Positions 1-7,497 of a stretch of DNA of 64,000 nucleotides are shown here, piece by piece. Position 1 is the first letter of the stretch. Each line of letters starts with the position of its first letter. Source of the stretch: Parvicella tangerina (GTDB lineage: Bacteria; Bacteroidota; Bacteroidia; Flavobacteriales_D; Parvicellaceae). The stretch covers positions 806,001-870,000 of the forward strand of contig NZ_OU015584.1 in NCBI RefSeq assembly GCF_907165195.1, in the 5' to 3' direction. The translations under genes and the position numbers were made by a program. The notes below the pieces were generated by a model that saw only the letters and a program-made list of their open reading frames with translations, was not told where the DNA came from and ran no database searches.

Positions 1-357
1 TTTATACGATTGCTTTTTAAAATGCTTCTTCCAAATGGGGAGCAGTATTAATAGTGATGTGACTGATCTGCTAATGAAATAATGTAGGTAAATCTTTACA
101 GAAAACACTTCTTGGCTGAGGTCGAATCCTAAAATACCAACGAGAACGGCTAAATTGCAAAGGATCAAAGTCGTGACTGTTCCAAAAATCTTTTTATACT
201 GTCCCGTTCTGTAGAGGTTAACTCCATACAGGTAGGAAGCATAGTAAGGCGATAAGAAGATAAAAACTAAGGCAATAGATGCCTTAGAATGAAGGTAAAC
301 CTTCTTTTGTGTGTTGTTTTTTTCAAAACCTTCGTCAAGCAATTCTTCCGAATCCAT
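1..357 (-). CDS. Membrane protein of unknown function, 3' end outside the window
   Basis: The reading frame opens at an ATG at 355-357 (MDSEELLDEG...) and stays open through 119 codons to the left edge, so the C-terminus is missing. The visible part has an acidic cytoplasmic start and three hydrophobic stretches at about residues 26-44, 59-78 and 93-109, separated by short basic loops. It therefore looks like a small multi-pass inner-membrane protein. I do not recognise a family. It lies downstream of the terminator that closes the lipoprotein/TonB operon. A near-consensus box (TATCTTTA, 365-372 on the minus strand) just upstream suggests its own promoter. Confidence 0.65.
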   Translation of the reverse strand, partial: MDSEELLDEGFEKNNTQKKVYLHSKASIALVFIFLSPYYASYLYGVNLYRTGQYKKIFGTVTTLILCNLAVLVGILGFDLSQEVFSVKIYLHYFISRSVTSLLILLPIWKKHFKKQSYK

Positions 358-373
358 AATTTGCTAAAGATAA

Positions 374-410
374 AAAAACAAAAAATCCCGCTACTTCCAG
401 CGTAACGGGA
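374..410 (-). terminator. Rho-independent terminator after the TonB/lipoprotein operon
   Basis: In minus-strand RNA a 9-bp stem (386-394 with 402-410, loop 395-401) is followed by a T-rich tract (374-385). One position is C/A on the plus strand but a G-U wobble in the minus-strand RNA, so the hairpin works in one direction. It closes the operon ending at 441. Confidence 0.8.
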
Positions 411-440
411 TTCGTTGTTAAGAGAGAAAAACTGCTCGAA

Positions 441-860
441 TTACTGGGCAGTAAGTGTTAGCATTTCGTGCTTGCTAATACCATCTCTATTGGTTATGGT
501 AAATGTGTACAAGTGCGAGTTTCCTGAAGTAGTGTCTGAGAAGGTAAAGTTGTAATCGTGCTCGTACTCTTTGTCCTCCAGTTCTTCTTCGTAAACGGTG
601 CTTGCCGTCCCTCCGTTTACGGATTCAGTGATCGTAAACTTAATGATCGGGTCTTTTTTCTTTTCTGTTTCAGCTTCGATTCCAATCTTTACTGAAGTGC
701 CATCATTAATCGTAGCATCTGCATAGGTATATCCCGTTTCCTTTTTAAATTCAATGTCTAACTCATCTTCTTCATCTTCTTTTTCACATGAAACAGAGAC
801 AGCGAAAAGAGCTGTTAATACAAATGTTGTTTTGATGAATGAATTAATATATGTTTTCAT
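441..860 (-). CDS. Small acidic lipoprotein partner of the TonB-dependent receptor
   Basis: This 139-residue protein starts with a lipoprotein signal peptide. A hydrophobic stretch at residues 9-23 ends in SVSC with Cys25, followed by an acidic Glu/Asp run, the Bacteroidota signature for surface-exposed lipoproteins. The remainder looks like one beta-sandwich domain with alternating Thr/Ser strands, and its end resembles an Ig/fibronectin-like edge strand. Its ATG overlaps the TGA of the upstream TonB-dependent receptor by four bases (ATGA), so the two are almost certainly translated as a coupled pair. By analogy with other receptor-lipoprotein pairs it may be a ligand-capturing lid or accessory subunit. 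That role is inferred from context; the family is not recognised. Confidence 0.7.
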   Translation of the reverse strand: MKTYINSFIKTTFVLTALFAVSVSCEKEDEEDELDIEFKKETGYTYADATINDGTSVKIGIEAETEKKKDPIIKFTITESVNGGTASTVYEEELEDKEYEHDYNFTFSDTTSGNSHLYTFTITNRDGISKHEMLTLTAQ

Positions 861-3091
861 AACTTATTTTTTATTTGATTTTTAAAATTGATATTAAATT
901 GTAAACTGACATCTCTACCAATGTTCAGCAATCCAAAATTTTTAAACCTTGAAAGGTGATCGTAGTATGCTTCGTTTAGCATGTTCTTAACTACTAATTT
1001 CAAAGCGAAATTTGCATTGTCGGTAGACCAGCTGTACCCTGTTCCAAGATTAATGATTTGATATCCTGGTGAATTGTCTTCATAAGGGTTGACCAGTTGT
1101 TGTGACGACACAATGTTGGCATTACTGAACACGTAGAATGTCCTATTCTTTAGTGTGCGTTCATACCTTACTTCAGGAGTGAGTTTATTCGCGGGCATAT
1201 ATGGTAAATACTCGCCATTTTCTAATTCTCCGATAAGTAAAGCATAACTTCCTGAAAGCTTGATTCCTTTCAGCTTTTTCAACGCATAAGAGACGGTTGC
1301 CTCTGCACCATATATAGCGGCATCGTATTGAACAAATCGAGATACGGGAAATCCGTACCAACTCTCAGTAGTAGGTTGTAAGTAGATGTAGTTTTTAAAG
1401 TAATTGTAAAAACCAGAAATACTAAGACCTACAAGGTTACCAGTCCGATAAACTCCAATATCCGCATTCACATTCCGCTCATTTTTCATGTTGGGATCTC
1501 CTATTTCATAAGTGTAAATCCCTTCATGAAGTCCATTCGCGGATAGCTCTGCCAAATTCGGAGCTCTAACTCCAGTTGATAGGTTGAGCTTGATGTTCCA
1601 GTGTTTGTCAGGAATCCAACTTGTGCCCAGCATGGTATTCATATAAGTACGGTTTTGGTGAAACGGATCCATTTCCTTCTCATCCGAGTTAACCGTAGGT
1701 GTGAGGAATGTTTGAATGTTTTTTATTCCTGCACCTAGTCCATATTCCAGTACTACTTTTTTTCTCATGAACTTTAAATATGCTGAAGCAGATGACTCCA
1801 TCATAACTGCATCTGGAACGATCTTCCTTTTTCCGTAGTTGGTGTTGTTCTCAAAATTGCTGCTATTGGCAACAATAAGTAACCAGTCATTACTCAGCAT
1901 CTTTTCCCATTTCAACGCATATTGCCCCGTTAGTAAAAGCATTTTTAAGCTAAGCTCTCCACCTCCCTCATCCTCTGATCTGTAATTGGATTGTAGTCCA
2001 ACATTTAGTTTCAGTTCAGATTTAGCAAGTTTAATGGTGTTAACGGAAGCAAGCGTATTAAGAAAAACAATGTGATGTGGACCACTCATTTCACGATTCC
2101 ACCTGCTGTCTTCATCCATAAAGTGTGTAATATCACTAAAGATGAAGCCAAACTTGCTGTATGACATGAAGTAGTGGTTCACACTGTTCCAGTTACCTTT
2201 GTTAAAACCAAAGGACGCCTTTAGATTCTGACTGTTAAAGCGACTATTTAATACCCGTTGATTATGTCCATCGGTATAGTCGCAGTGATTGGAAGTTCCA
2301 AGCCTAAGTCGAAACCAATGATTTCCATAATTCACTTTGTGTCCAGCAGAGATTGACCCGCCTAAAGTATTACTATGAAAGTTGGTTTTCAACTCTGTCT
2401 CAGAAAAACCTTTCTCTGGAGCTTTCTCTTCAATGAGATTAACAATTCCTCCAACGGCATCAGTTCCGTAGAGTAGGGATAATGGTCCTTTTATCAGCTC
2501 AACTTTAGCTAATCCAAGGTTGGTTAACCCTAACCCGTGTTCGTCCTGCCATTGTTGGTTGTCAAACCTCAATCCAGACATCAGCACAAGTACCCTGTTT
2601 CCGTATAGACCTCTGATCACTGGTTTGGAAATTCCAATGCCAGTACTCAGTTGAGATACACCGGGAATTGTAGCTAACGCATCAGAAATGGAGTAAGCTC
2701 CGCTTTGTTCAAAATCATTTATTGAAAGTGGTTCTATATGTACACTCGTTTTCTTGATGGCATCAGGTTTATACGTTGATACCATTAACTCTTCCAGCAC
2801 ATGCTCACGCTGCTGAAGACCAACCATATAGCCTTGCTCGGCTAGCTGAGTGGCTGATCTTCTCAACGTATCATAGCCTGCTGCTGAAAAAATAAATGTG
2901 TGGCAAGTGCTTCCATCTAGATCTGCGACCCCTTTTTCATTCGTATAAGACGAATGTTTAGTTTGCACACACCTAATTTCAGCATTTTGAATGCCAACAC
3001 TCGTTGCACGGTTCACCACCGTCACCTGTTGAGCAGAAAGAAAAAAGTGTACTAATAACAACCACAACATGATTAGTATCCTAACTAACAT
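857..3091 (-). CDS. TonB-dependent outer-membrane receptor, possibly for metal or metal chelate
   Basis: The 744-residue protein has the standard layout of a TonB-dependent transporter: signal peptide (about residues 1-20, ending SAQ), a carboxypeptidase-regulatory-like beta-sandwich (about 22-90), a plug domain (about 105-215) containing the ISKPVIRGL and LLYGTDAVGGIVN motifs, and a long beta-barrel ending in an aromatic-rich strand. The plug segment RVLVLMSGLRFDNQQWQDEHG resembles the family of siderophore and metal receptors that carry a QW.DEHG segment, so a metal or small chelate is a reasonable substrate guess, not a demonstrated one. It sits between a small membrane protein (57 bp upstream) and a lipoprotein (4-bp overlap downstream). 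MLWLLLVHFF at codon 8 is an alternative start. Confidence 0.85.
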   Translation of the reverse strand: MLVRILIMLWLLLVHFFLSAQQVTVVNRATSVGIQNAEIRCVQTKHSSYTNEKGVADLDGSTCHTFIFSAAGYDTLRRSATQLAEQGYMVGLQQREHVLEELMVSTYKPDAIKKTSVHIEPLSINDFEQSGAYSISDALATIPGVSQLSTGIGISKPVIRGLYGNRVLVLMSGLRFDNQQWQDEHGLGLTNLGLAKVELIKGPLSLLYGTDAVGGIVNLIEEKAPEKGFSETELKTNFHSNTLGGSISAGHKVNYGNHWFRLRLGTSNHCDYTDGHNQRVLNSRFNSQNLKASFGFNKGNWNSVNHYFMSYSKFGFIFSDITHFMDEDSRWNREMSGPHHIVFLNTLASVNTIKLAKSELKLNVGLQSNYRSEDEGGGELSLKMLLLTGQYALKWEKMLSNDWLLIVANSSNFENNTNYGKRKIVPDAVMMESSASAYLKFMRKKVVLEYGLGAGIKNIQTFLTPTVNSDEKEMDPFHQNRTYMNTMLGTSWIPDKHWNIKLNLSTGVRAPNLAELSANGLHEGIYTYEIGDPNMKNERNVNADIGVYRTGNLVGLSISGFYNYFKNYIYLQPTTESWYGFPVSRFVQYDAAIYGAEATVSYALKKLKGIKLSGSYALLIGELENGEYLPYMPANKLTPEVRYERTLKNRTFYVFSNANIVSSQQLVNPYEDNSPGYQIINLGTGYSWSTDNANFALKLVVKNMLNEAYYDHLSRFKNFGLLNIGRDVSLQFNINFKNQIKNKL

Positions 3092-3148
3092 GATGTTTGT
3101 TTTAGTAATTAGAAATAACTTATTCAGACGAACTAAGAAGCTTCGTCT

Positions 3149-3697
3149 CTATACGATGAACAGTCTTTCTGGAGGGGGAGATGGAGTTCGCTGATCAACT
3201 GATTCGTAGATGGAATCAATGGATTCAATCTGTTCAGAACTTATATTGTTTGGTACCTCAATTAAGTTTGCGCTTTGAGCGATCATGGATTTCAGAAAAA
3301 GATCCAGTTGTACTTCTTTACTTCTTCTTCTGCTATTTCCTGTAAGAGCAATTTGAAGCAATTGATCCAGTTGAGCATTCAGAGCGGTTTCTTCTTTGTC
3401 CAGCCAACACCAATAATGTACATTCGAGTTGGTTATTTCCTGGTAAACAATGTCGTACATTTTCCCATTCAATTCGAACTCGTGACGCTTTTTCCAATCT
3501 AATCCCATGTATTGAAAAAGATTGAAGTTAAATTCAACAAGTTCTTCCTTGGGAGTACTGGTTTTCAGCATTCGTTTCACTTCTCGTTTTACCTCTTTCT
3601 TTTGATACTGAAGCCACGAAATCGTTGATAATGTTGGAACTGCTAAAGACAGCACCAGTAACACACCAAAAATATTTCTTCTTCGTTCAATCGACAT
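3149..3697 (-). CDS. Single-pass membrane protein of unknown function, first gene of the TonB operon
   Basis: I start this 182-residue protein at the ATG at 3695-3697 (MSIERRRN). A longer frame begins at 3760, but that start lies inside the rplI terminator and upstream of a TACCTTTG promoter box, so it cannot be used from that promoter. The protein has a basic N-terminus, one membrane span (about residues 8-30) and a helical, charged region. Two tryptophans flank a Cys (HYWCWLDKEE) in the middle, and the tail is proline-rich (TPSPPPE). No family is recognised. Its position just before the TonB receptor suggests an accessory role in uptake or in energising the receptor; this is inference only. 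Confidence 0.65.
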   Translation of the reverse strand: MSIERRRNIFGVLLVLSLAVPTLSTISWLQYQKKEVKREVKRMLKTSTPKEELVEFNFNLFQYMGLDWKKRHEFELNGKMYDIVYQEITNSNVHYWCWLDKEETALNAQLDQLLQIALTGNSRRRSKEVQLDLFLKSMIAQSANLIEVPNNISSEQIESIDSIYESVDQRTPSPPPERLFIV

Positions 3698-3703
3698 GGT
3701 GTT

Positions 3704-3711
3704 CAAAGGTA
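3704..3711 (-). promoter_or_regulatory. TAnnTTTG -7 box directly before a start codon
   Basis: The minus strand reads TACCTTTG followed by six bases and then the ATG at 3697. This matches the Bacteroidota -7 consensus TAnnTTTG. No good -33 TTG is present at the usual spacing. The transcription start would fall at or next to the start codon, giving a leaderless or nearly leaderless message. Confidence 0.55.
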
Positions 3712-3734
3712 AGTAAAAACAAAAATATAGGAAT

Positions 3735-3765
3735 AAAAAATCCCGTTGCTCATCAAGCAACGGGA
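3735..3765. terminator. Bidirectional-looking terminator after rplI
   Basis: A perfect 10-bp stem (3741-3750 with 3756-3765, 5-base loop) is flanked by six A on the left and TTTT on the right. In minus-strand RNA it is followed by a U-run, so it ends the rpsF-rpsR-rplI transcript. It could also stop plus-strand transcription. Confidence 0.85.
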
Positions 3766-3791
3766 TTTTGATAAGGTTGTTGAAAAATCAA

Positions 3792-4238
3792 TTAAGCTTC
3801 TACCACTTTAAAGTCGATAGTTATTTTGATCTCCTTGTGAATAGTCACTTCTGCCTGGTATGAACCAACAGTTTTGATTGCATCACCGATCAGTTTGATT
3901 TTCTTTCTTTCAATGTCAAAACCTGCAGCAGTTAAAGCTTCTCCAACTTGAACATTGCTTACAGATCCGAATATTTTACCATTCTCTCCAACTTTAGCAC
4001 CTACTTCGATAGTCGCTTTCGCTAACTTATCAGCAGTAGCCTGAGCCTCAGCTTTGATTTTCTCCGCTTTGTGAGCTCTTTGACGTAAAGTTTCCGCATG
4101 CATTTTCTTGATAGACTCAGTCGCTAAGATTGCATATCCTTGTGGAATAAGGTAATTTCTTCCGTATCCTGGCTTAACGGTTACTAACTCGTCTTTTTCA
4201 CCAAGATTATCTACGTTTTTCTTTAGTAATACTTCCAT
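3792..4238 (-). CDS. rplI: 50S ribosomal protein L9
   Basis: The 148-residue protein is full length for bacterial L9, which binds domain V of 23S rRNA at the base of the L1 stalk. The N-terminal domain has the conserved start MEVLLKKNVDNLGEKDELV and the signature GYGRNYLIPQGYA (about residues 24-36). A long connecting helix (about 45-75) leads to the C-terminal domain with FGSVSNVQVGEAL. It is the last gene of the rpsF-rpsR-rplI cluster, 15 bp after rpsR, and is followed by a strong terminator. The order and lack of ssb between rpsF and rpsR are usual for Bacteroidota. Confidence 0.97.
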   Translation of the reverse strand: MEVLLKKNVDNLGEKDELVTVKPGYGRNYLIPQGYAILATESIKKMHAETLRQRAHKAEKIKAEAQATADKLAKATIEVGAKVGENGKIFGSVSNVQVGEALTAAGFDIERKKIKLIGDAIKTVGSYQAEVTIHKEIKITIDFKVVEA

Positions 4239-4253
4239 GATAATGCCCTCCTA

Positions 4254-4523
4254 TTATTTTAATTGATCAGCCAAATAAGGCAAAATTGCTAAATGTCTTG
4301 CACGCTTAACAGCTTGAGCTACTTTTCTTTGGTATTTTGCTGAAGTTCCAGTAATTCTTCTTGGCAAAATCTTTCCTTGTTCGTTTAAGAACTTTAATAG
4401 GAAATCAGCGTTTTTGTAATCCACGTGCTTGATTCCGTGCTTCTTGAACCTACAGTATTTTGTAGTTGAGATATCAATACTAATTGGAGCTAGATATCTT
4501 ACTTCTGATTTATTGTCAGCCAT
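4254..4523 (-). CDS. rpsR: 30S ribosomal protein S18
   Basis: The 89-residue protein carries the S18 core: [61 protein letters not shown] is recognisable as the family signature, with the usual basic helix around KRARHLA. S18 forms a heterodimer with S6 on the 30S platform, and the gene lies immediately after rpsF (28 bp) and before rplI. The N-terminal extension before the core is short and typical of this phylum. Nothing unusual is seen. Confidence 0.97.
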   Translation of the reverse strand: MADNKSEVRYLAPISIDISTTKYCRFKKHGIKHVDYKNADFLLKFLNEQGKILPRRITGTSAKYQRKVAQAVKRARHLAILPYLADQLK

Positions 4524-4551
4524 TTTTCTAATTCTTTAGTTCGGTTAATAA

Positions 4552-4884
4552 TTAAGCTTTAGCCATTGCTCTTCCTTTCTCGTTGAATTCAACGTGGTGC
4601 TTGTCCATTTTCATGGTCAAAAAACGCATCACACGCTCATCACGTTTGAAAGCAATTTCTAATTCAGCGATTACATTTCCCTCAGCTTCAAATTCGATCA
4701 GATTGTAGAAACCTGTAGATTTTTTCTGAATTGGATAAGCCAATTTTTTCAATCCCCAATCTTCTTTGTGGACGATTTTAGCTTTCGCATCAGTCAAAAC
4801 CTTTGTGAATTTTTCTACTGCTTCCTTTGCCTGTACATCAGACAAAACGGGAGTCAAAATGAAAACAGTCTCGTAACGATTCAT
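4552..4884 (-). CDS. rpsF: 30S ribosomal protein S6
   Basis: The 110-residue protein has the S6 fold signatures: the first strand [16 protein letters not shown], the central [24 protein letters not shown] and the [14 protein letters not shown] strand. It partners S18 on the 30S subunit. It is the first gene of the three-gene ribosomal operon and is preceded at 4941-4970 by a promoter with good matches to both Bacteroidota boxes, giving an untranslated leader of roughly 50 bases. That leader contains a small CTTTC/GAAAG hairpin that could be involved in S6:S18 autoregulation, but I do not see the full known binding motif. Confidence 0.97.
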   Translation of the reverse strand: MNRYETVFILTPVLSDVQAKEAVEKFTKVLTDAKAKIVHKEDWGLKKLAYPIQKKSTGFYNLIEFEAEGNVIAELEIAFKRDERVMRFLTMKMDKHHVEFNEKGRAMAKA

Positions 4885-4940
4885 ATTATTTAAGGTTTAA
4901 AATTTACTTTTTATCCTTTCCGTAAAGTCAGAAAGGGCTG

Positions 4941-4970
4941 CAAAGGTAATAAATAATACGATTTCTGCAA
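4941..4970 (-). promoter_or_regulatory. Promoter of rpsF-rpsR-rplI
   Basis: The minus strand carries TTG (complement of 4968-4970), a 19-base spacer and TACCTTTG (complement of 4941-4948). This fits the Bacteroidota sigma-A consensus TTG-N17-23-TAnnTTTG closely. Transcription would start near 4935. Confidence 0.7.
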
Positions 4971-4983
4971 GGTCTCAATTAAA

Positions 4984-5640
4984 TTAACTCTTTGAATTAA
5001 AATTAATTAGAAATTTCGTCATCGTTTCATGGAATTCATCAATACACTTTTCATGGAAGAAAGGATAAAGCCTTCGGTCTCTAAATTTGTTACCGCTCTT
5101 AAAATAGGAGGTGTGTTTGACGCAAGTTCCACCATTTACGGAACTGAATTCCAGAATTTGTTTTCCATGAGATTTATTCTCTAGACCATACGTGAACTCA
5201 ATGATTTTGGTCTGGTCTGAAAGTTTCGTGATCTCGAAGGTGACAGGAACTCTCAAGAATTTTAATACTTTTAGTTTAAGTTCATAGACCATTCCCTCTG
5301 AAGGTCCTGGAATATTCTTTTCTTTTTTGTAGAATCCTGTCTTCGTAGGAATGGAATACGCATTTTTGAATTTGTTTTTCGGACCACTCCACATGTTTTG
5401 AGGGCCTACCTGACAGTATAGTTCCCAAACCTCTTCAATATTGCCAGGGAGGTAGAATGTCTTTTCGTGTTTGTAAAAGGTGGCAAGATTATCACCAGAT
5501 GAAAGACTTGTTTTAAACGATCGTAGTTTTTCTGCAGCCTTTTGTTTCTTCTCTTGCATCTTTGTAGTGATTCTTTCTTCCGAAACACAGCCAGAAAGTA
5601 GTATCGCAGCCAATAATATGATGGAAATTTGCTTAAGCAT
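4984..5640 (-). CDS. Lipoprotein with an SRPBCC/START-like domain
   Basis: This 218-residue protein begins with a clear lipoprotein signal peptide (MLKQISIILLAAILLSGC, Cys18). A basic helix (about residues 25-50) is followed by a domain resembling the SRPBCC/polyketide-cyclase helix-grip fold: FYLPGNIEEVWELYCQVGPQ near its start, several beta-strands, and a long C-terminal helix with FHEKCIDEFHETMTKFL. Such folds bind hydrophobic ligands, so a periplasmic lipid- or ligand-binding role is plausible but not shown. The start overlaps the end of tag by eight bases, making it the last gene of the AsmA-recX-tag operon. The family call is tentative. Confidence 0.65.
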   Translation of the reverse strand: MLKQISIILLAAILLSGCVSEERITTKMQEKKQKAAEKLRSFKTSLSSGDNLATFYKHEKTFYLPGNIEEVWELYCQVGPQNMWSGPKNKFKNAYSIPTKTGFYKKEKNIPGPSEGMVYELKLKVLKFLRVPVTFEITKLSDQTKIIEFTYGLENKSHGKQILEFSSVNGGTCVKHTSYFKSGNKFRDRRLYPFFHEKCIDEFHETMTKFLINFNSKS

Positions 5641-6199
5641 TTTTTAATTTATCATACTGTTCGCAAGTGATAATGTGGTCGTTTACCATCCCTGTGGCTT
5701 GCATGTGTGCATATATTACAGTTGGGCCAACAAATTTAAAGCCTCTTTTTTTGAGGTCTTTGCTAATTTTCTCAGCGAGTGGTGTTTTGGCTGGTAATTC
5801 TTTCATGGATTGAAAGGAATTCTGAATAGGTGTGTGATCAACGAAAGACCAAATGTATTTACAAAAGGTGCCGAACTCTTCTTGGACCTGCATAAAGGCC
5901 TGGGCATTTGTAATAGCAGCTTTGATTTTAAGTCGGTTTCTAATGATGCCTGAATTGTTTATTAGCTCTTCAAATTTTTGATCATCGTATTTCGCTATTT
6001 TTTGATAGTGAAAATGATCAAAAGCTTCTCGGAAGTTTTCGCGTTTTCTCAGAATCGTTATCCAGCTAAGTCCAGCCTGAAAGGTCTCTAAAATTAGAAA
6101 CTCGAACATTTTTTGGTCATCCTTAACGGGAACACCCCATTCGTCATCGTGATATTTTACATAGAGCGGATCGTCTCCGCACCATTCACACCTTGCCAT
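5633..6199 (-). CDS. tag: DNA-3-methyladenine glycosylase I
   Basis: The 188-residue protein matches TagA along its full length. It removes 3-methyladenine from alkylated DNA in base excision repair. The zinc ligands of the family are all present at the positions known from E. coli: Cys4, His17, His175 and Cys179. The active-site Glu38 lies in FLILETFQAGLSW with Trp46, and the helix GIIRNRLKIKAAITNA is also typical. The gene sits 60 bp after an outer-membrane protein gene and overlaps the following lipoprotein gene by eight bases. Grouping with recX suggests a loose association of repair genes, though the operon also holds envelope genes. Confidence 0.95.
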   Translation of the reverse strand: MARCEWCGDDPLYVKYHDDEWGVPVKDDQKMFEFLILETFQAGLSWITILRKRENFREAFDHFHYQKIAKYDDQKFEELINNSGIIRNRLKIKAAITNAQAFMQVQEEFGTFCKYIWSFVDHTPIQNSFQSMKELPAKTPLAEKISKDLKKRGFKFVGPTVIYAHMQATGMVNDHIITCEQYDKLKNA

Positions 6200-6259
6200 G
6201 ATTCAAAGATAGGTGATTTTCCAAATGCTGATCTCAACTTCCTGCTTCTAATTTCCAAA

Positions 6260-7027
6260 TCACTCCATTTGAAGCATGTCGTCAAAATTCTGCCCATTTT
6301 TTCCGTTGGCTGGGTCATAAACTGGTGGACAATCTCCTTTTCCTGGTTTTCTGGTCCACGCAAACCTTACGGAAAAGATTAACGGACGATATCGTGAACT
6401 GAGGATGCCATAGTCAGAACGTCCTTTTTCCCATTCCCTACCATTAAGAATAGGTGTCTCAAGCGTAGGAATGATAAAAAGGTTTTTGGTGACTTTGATG
6501 CCATATCCAATTTTGTAATGAAGAGAAAAAAGAAGTCGCTTGGTATTGTCAAGTGTAGAGGTCTCCGTAGCAGGCTCATACTTTTCACTGAACTTATAGT
6601 CCAAATTAACGCCTAAACTGTTTTGAATGAAGGTGTAGTCCGTAAGCTGGATGATATTATTGATGTTAAAATTACCAAGTACGTAGTTTTGTTTGAATTG
6701 ACCTTTTATATCCCCAATCTCTTCTCTTCCACTCAGCCTTTTATAAGCCAGACTATAATCGTAGTAGTTGAAAACATTTCCTCCTCCTGGAAACAAATGC
6801 CACCTTCCCAGTTCAAAATAAACAGCGAGTTTACCAGCCGGATCTACTTCGGGAGCTTCATCCCCCTTGGGTTTGAAAGGTATCATATACGTAAGACCAG
6901 GTGCCAGCATCCATCCGCTATGCTTAATCGCACTGAGGTTTAATAGGTCTTTTTTTTGTCTATTGGTGTGTTGAGCAAAGCTATTGAGTATTCCTAAGCA
7001 CAACAGTATGGTCAGTAAATTCTTCAT
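6260..7027 (-). CDS. Predicted outer-membrane beta-barrel protein of unknown function
   Basis: The 255-residue protein has a cleavable signal peptide (MKNLLTILLCLGILNSFAQ) and then alternating hydrophobic/polar strands with many Tyr, Phe and Trp (for example KLAVYFELGRWHLFPGG and LLFSLHYKIGYGIKVTKNLF). The strand ending SVRFAWTRKPGKGDC and the hydrophilic tail with two acidic stretches end the protein. This suggests a small outer-membrane barrel. No specific family is recognised. Its start overlaps the recX stop by four bases, so it is co-transcribed with recX and AsmA. Confidence 0.65.
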   Translation of the reverse strand: MKNLLTILLCLGILNSFAQHTNRQKKDLLNLSAIKHSGWMLAPGLTYMIPFKPKGDEAPEVDPAGKLAVYFELGRWHLFPGGGNVFNYYDYSLAYKRLSGREEIGDIKGQFKQNYVLGNFNINNIIQLTDYTFIQNSLGVNLDYKFSEKYEPATETSTLDNTKRLLFSLHYKIGYGIKVTKNLFIIPTLETPILNGREWEKGRSDYGILSSRYRPLIFSVRFAWTRKPGKGDCPPVYDPANGKNGQNFDDMLQME

Positions 7028-7497
7028 GATGCTATAATTTCTTTGAGGACGTCCTGGATCAAGTCTGATTCGTAGCCCTTTCCGTAAAGGTAAGACATTA
7101 CTTTTTGCTTTTTCTTATAGGAGTTGGTTTCTTTTGTTGTTTTCCATTTATAACTCGCAAGATCTTTTAACGTTTCATAATATTCATCTTCGCTGATTTC
7201 TTTAAACCCTAGTTCGATGCATTTATCCGTTAGCCCTTTTTGTTTTAGGTGGTGTTTGATCTTTCTTCGTCCCCATTTTTTTATTCTTATTTTTCCACTT
7301 ACATACGCTTGCGCAAAGCGTTCTTCGTTAAGGTAATCTCCTTGAATAAGTTGAAGAAGAACATAGTTTAGTTCATCCTCATTGAGTTTAAACGATCTAA
7401 GCTTTTTGATTACCTCTTGCTGACATCGCTCTTGATACGCACAATAACTTCTGGCCTTTTCCAGCGCTTCAATATGGGTGATGATCTTATTGCTCAA
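7024..7497 (-). CDS. recX: Regulatory protein RecX
   Basis: This 157-residue protein is made of RecX-type three-helix repeats. The recognisable blocks are ALEKARSYCAYQERCQQEVIKKL, LIQGDYLNEERFAQAYVSGKIRIKKWGRRKIKHHLKQKGL, and a third repeat with KKQKVMSYLYGKGYESDLIQDVL. RecX binds RecA filaments and limits recombination and the SOS response. The ORF overlaps the AsmA-like gene upstream by 11 bases and the outer-membrane protein gene downstream by four, so it has no promoter of its own. recA is not in the window. Confidence 0.92.
   Translation of the reverse strand: MSNKIITHIEALEKARSYCAYQERCQQEVIKKLRSFKLNEDELNYVLLQLIQGDYLNEERFAQAYVSGKIRIKKWGRRKIKHHLKQKGLTDKCIELGFKEISEDEYYETLKDLASYKWKTTKETNSYKKKQKVMSYLYGKGYESDLIQDVLKEIIAS

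Noticed and set aside
3149-3760. Longer frame for the small membrane protein starting at 3760
   Set aside because: The extra 21 residues are encoded inside the rplI terminator and upstream of the TACCTTTG box; a start at 3697 fits better.
4885-4940. S6:S18 autoregulatory leader RNA before rpsF
   Set aside because: Only a small CTTTC/GAAAG hairpin is visible; the conserved binding motif of the known leader is not clear, so I did not list it.
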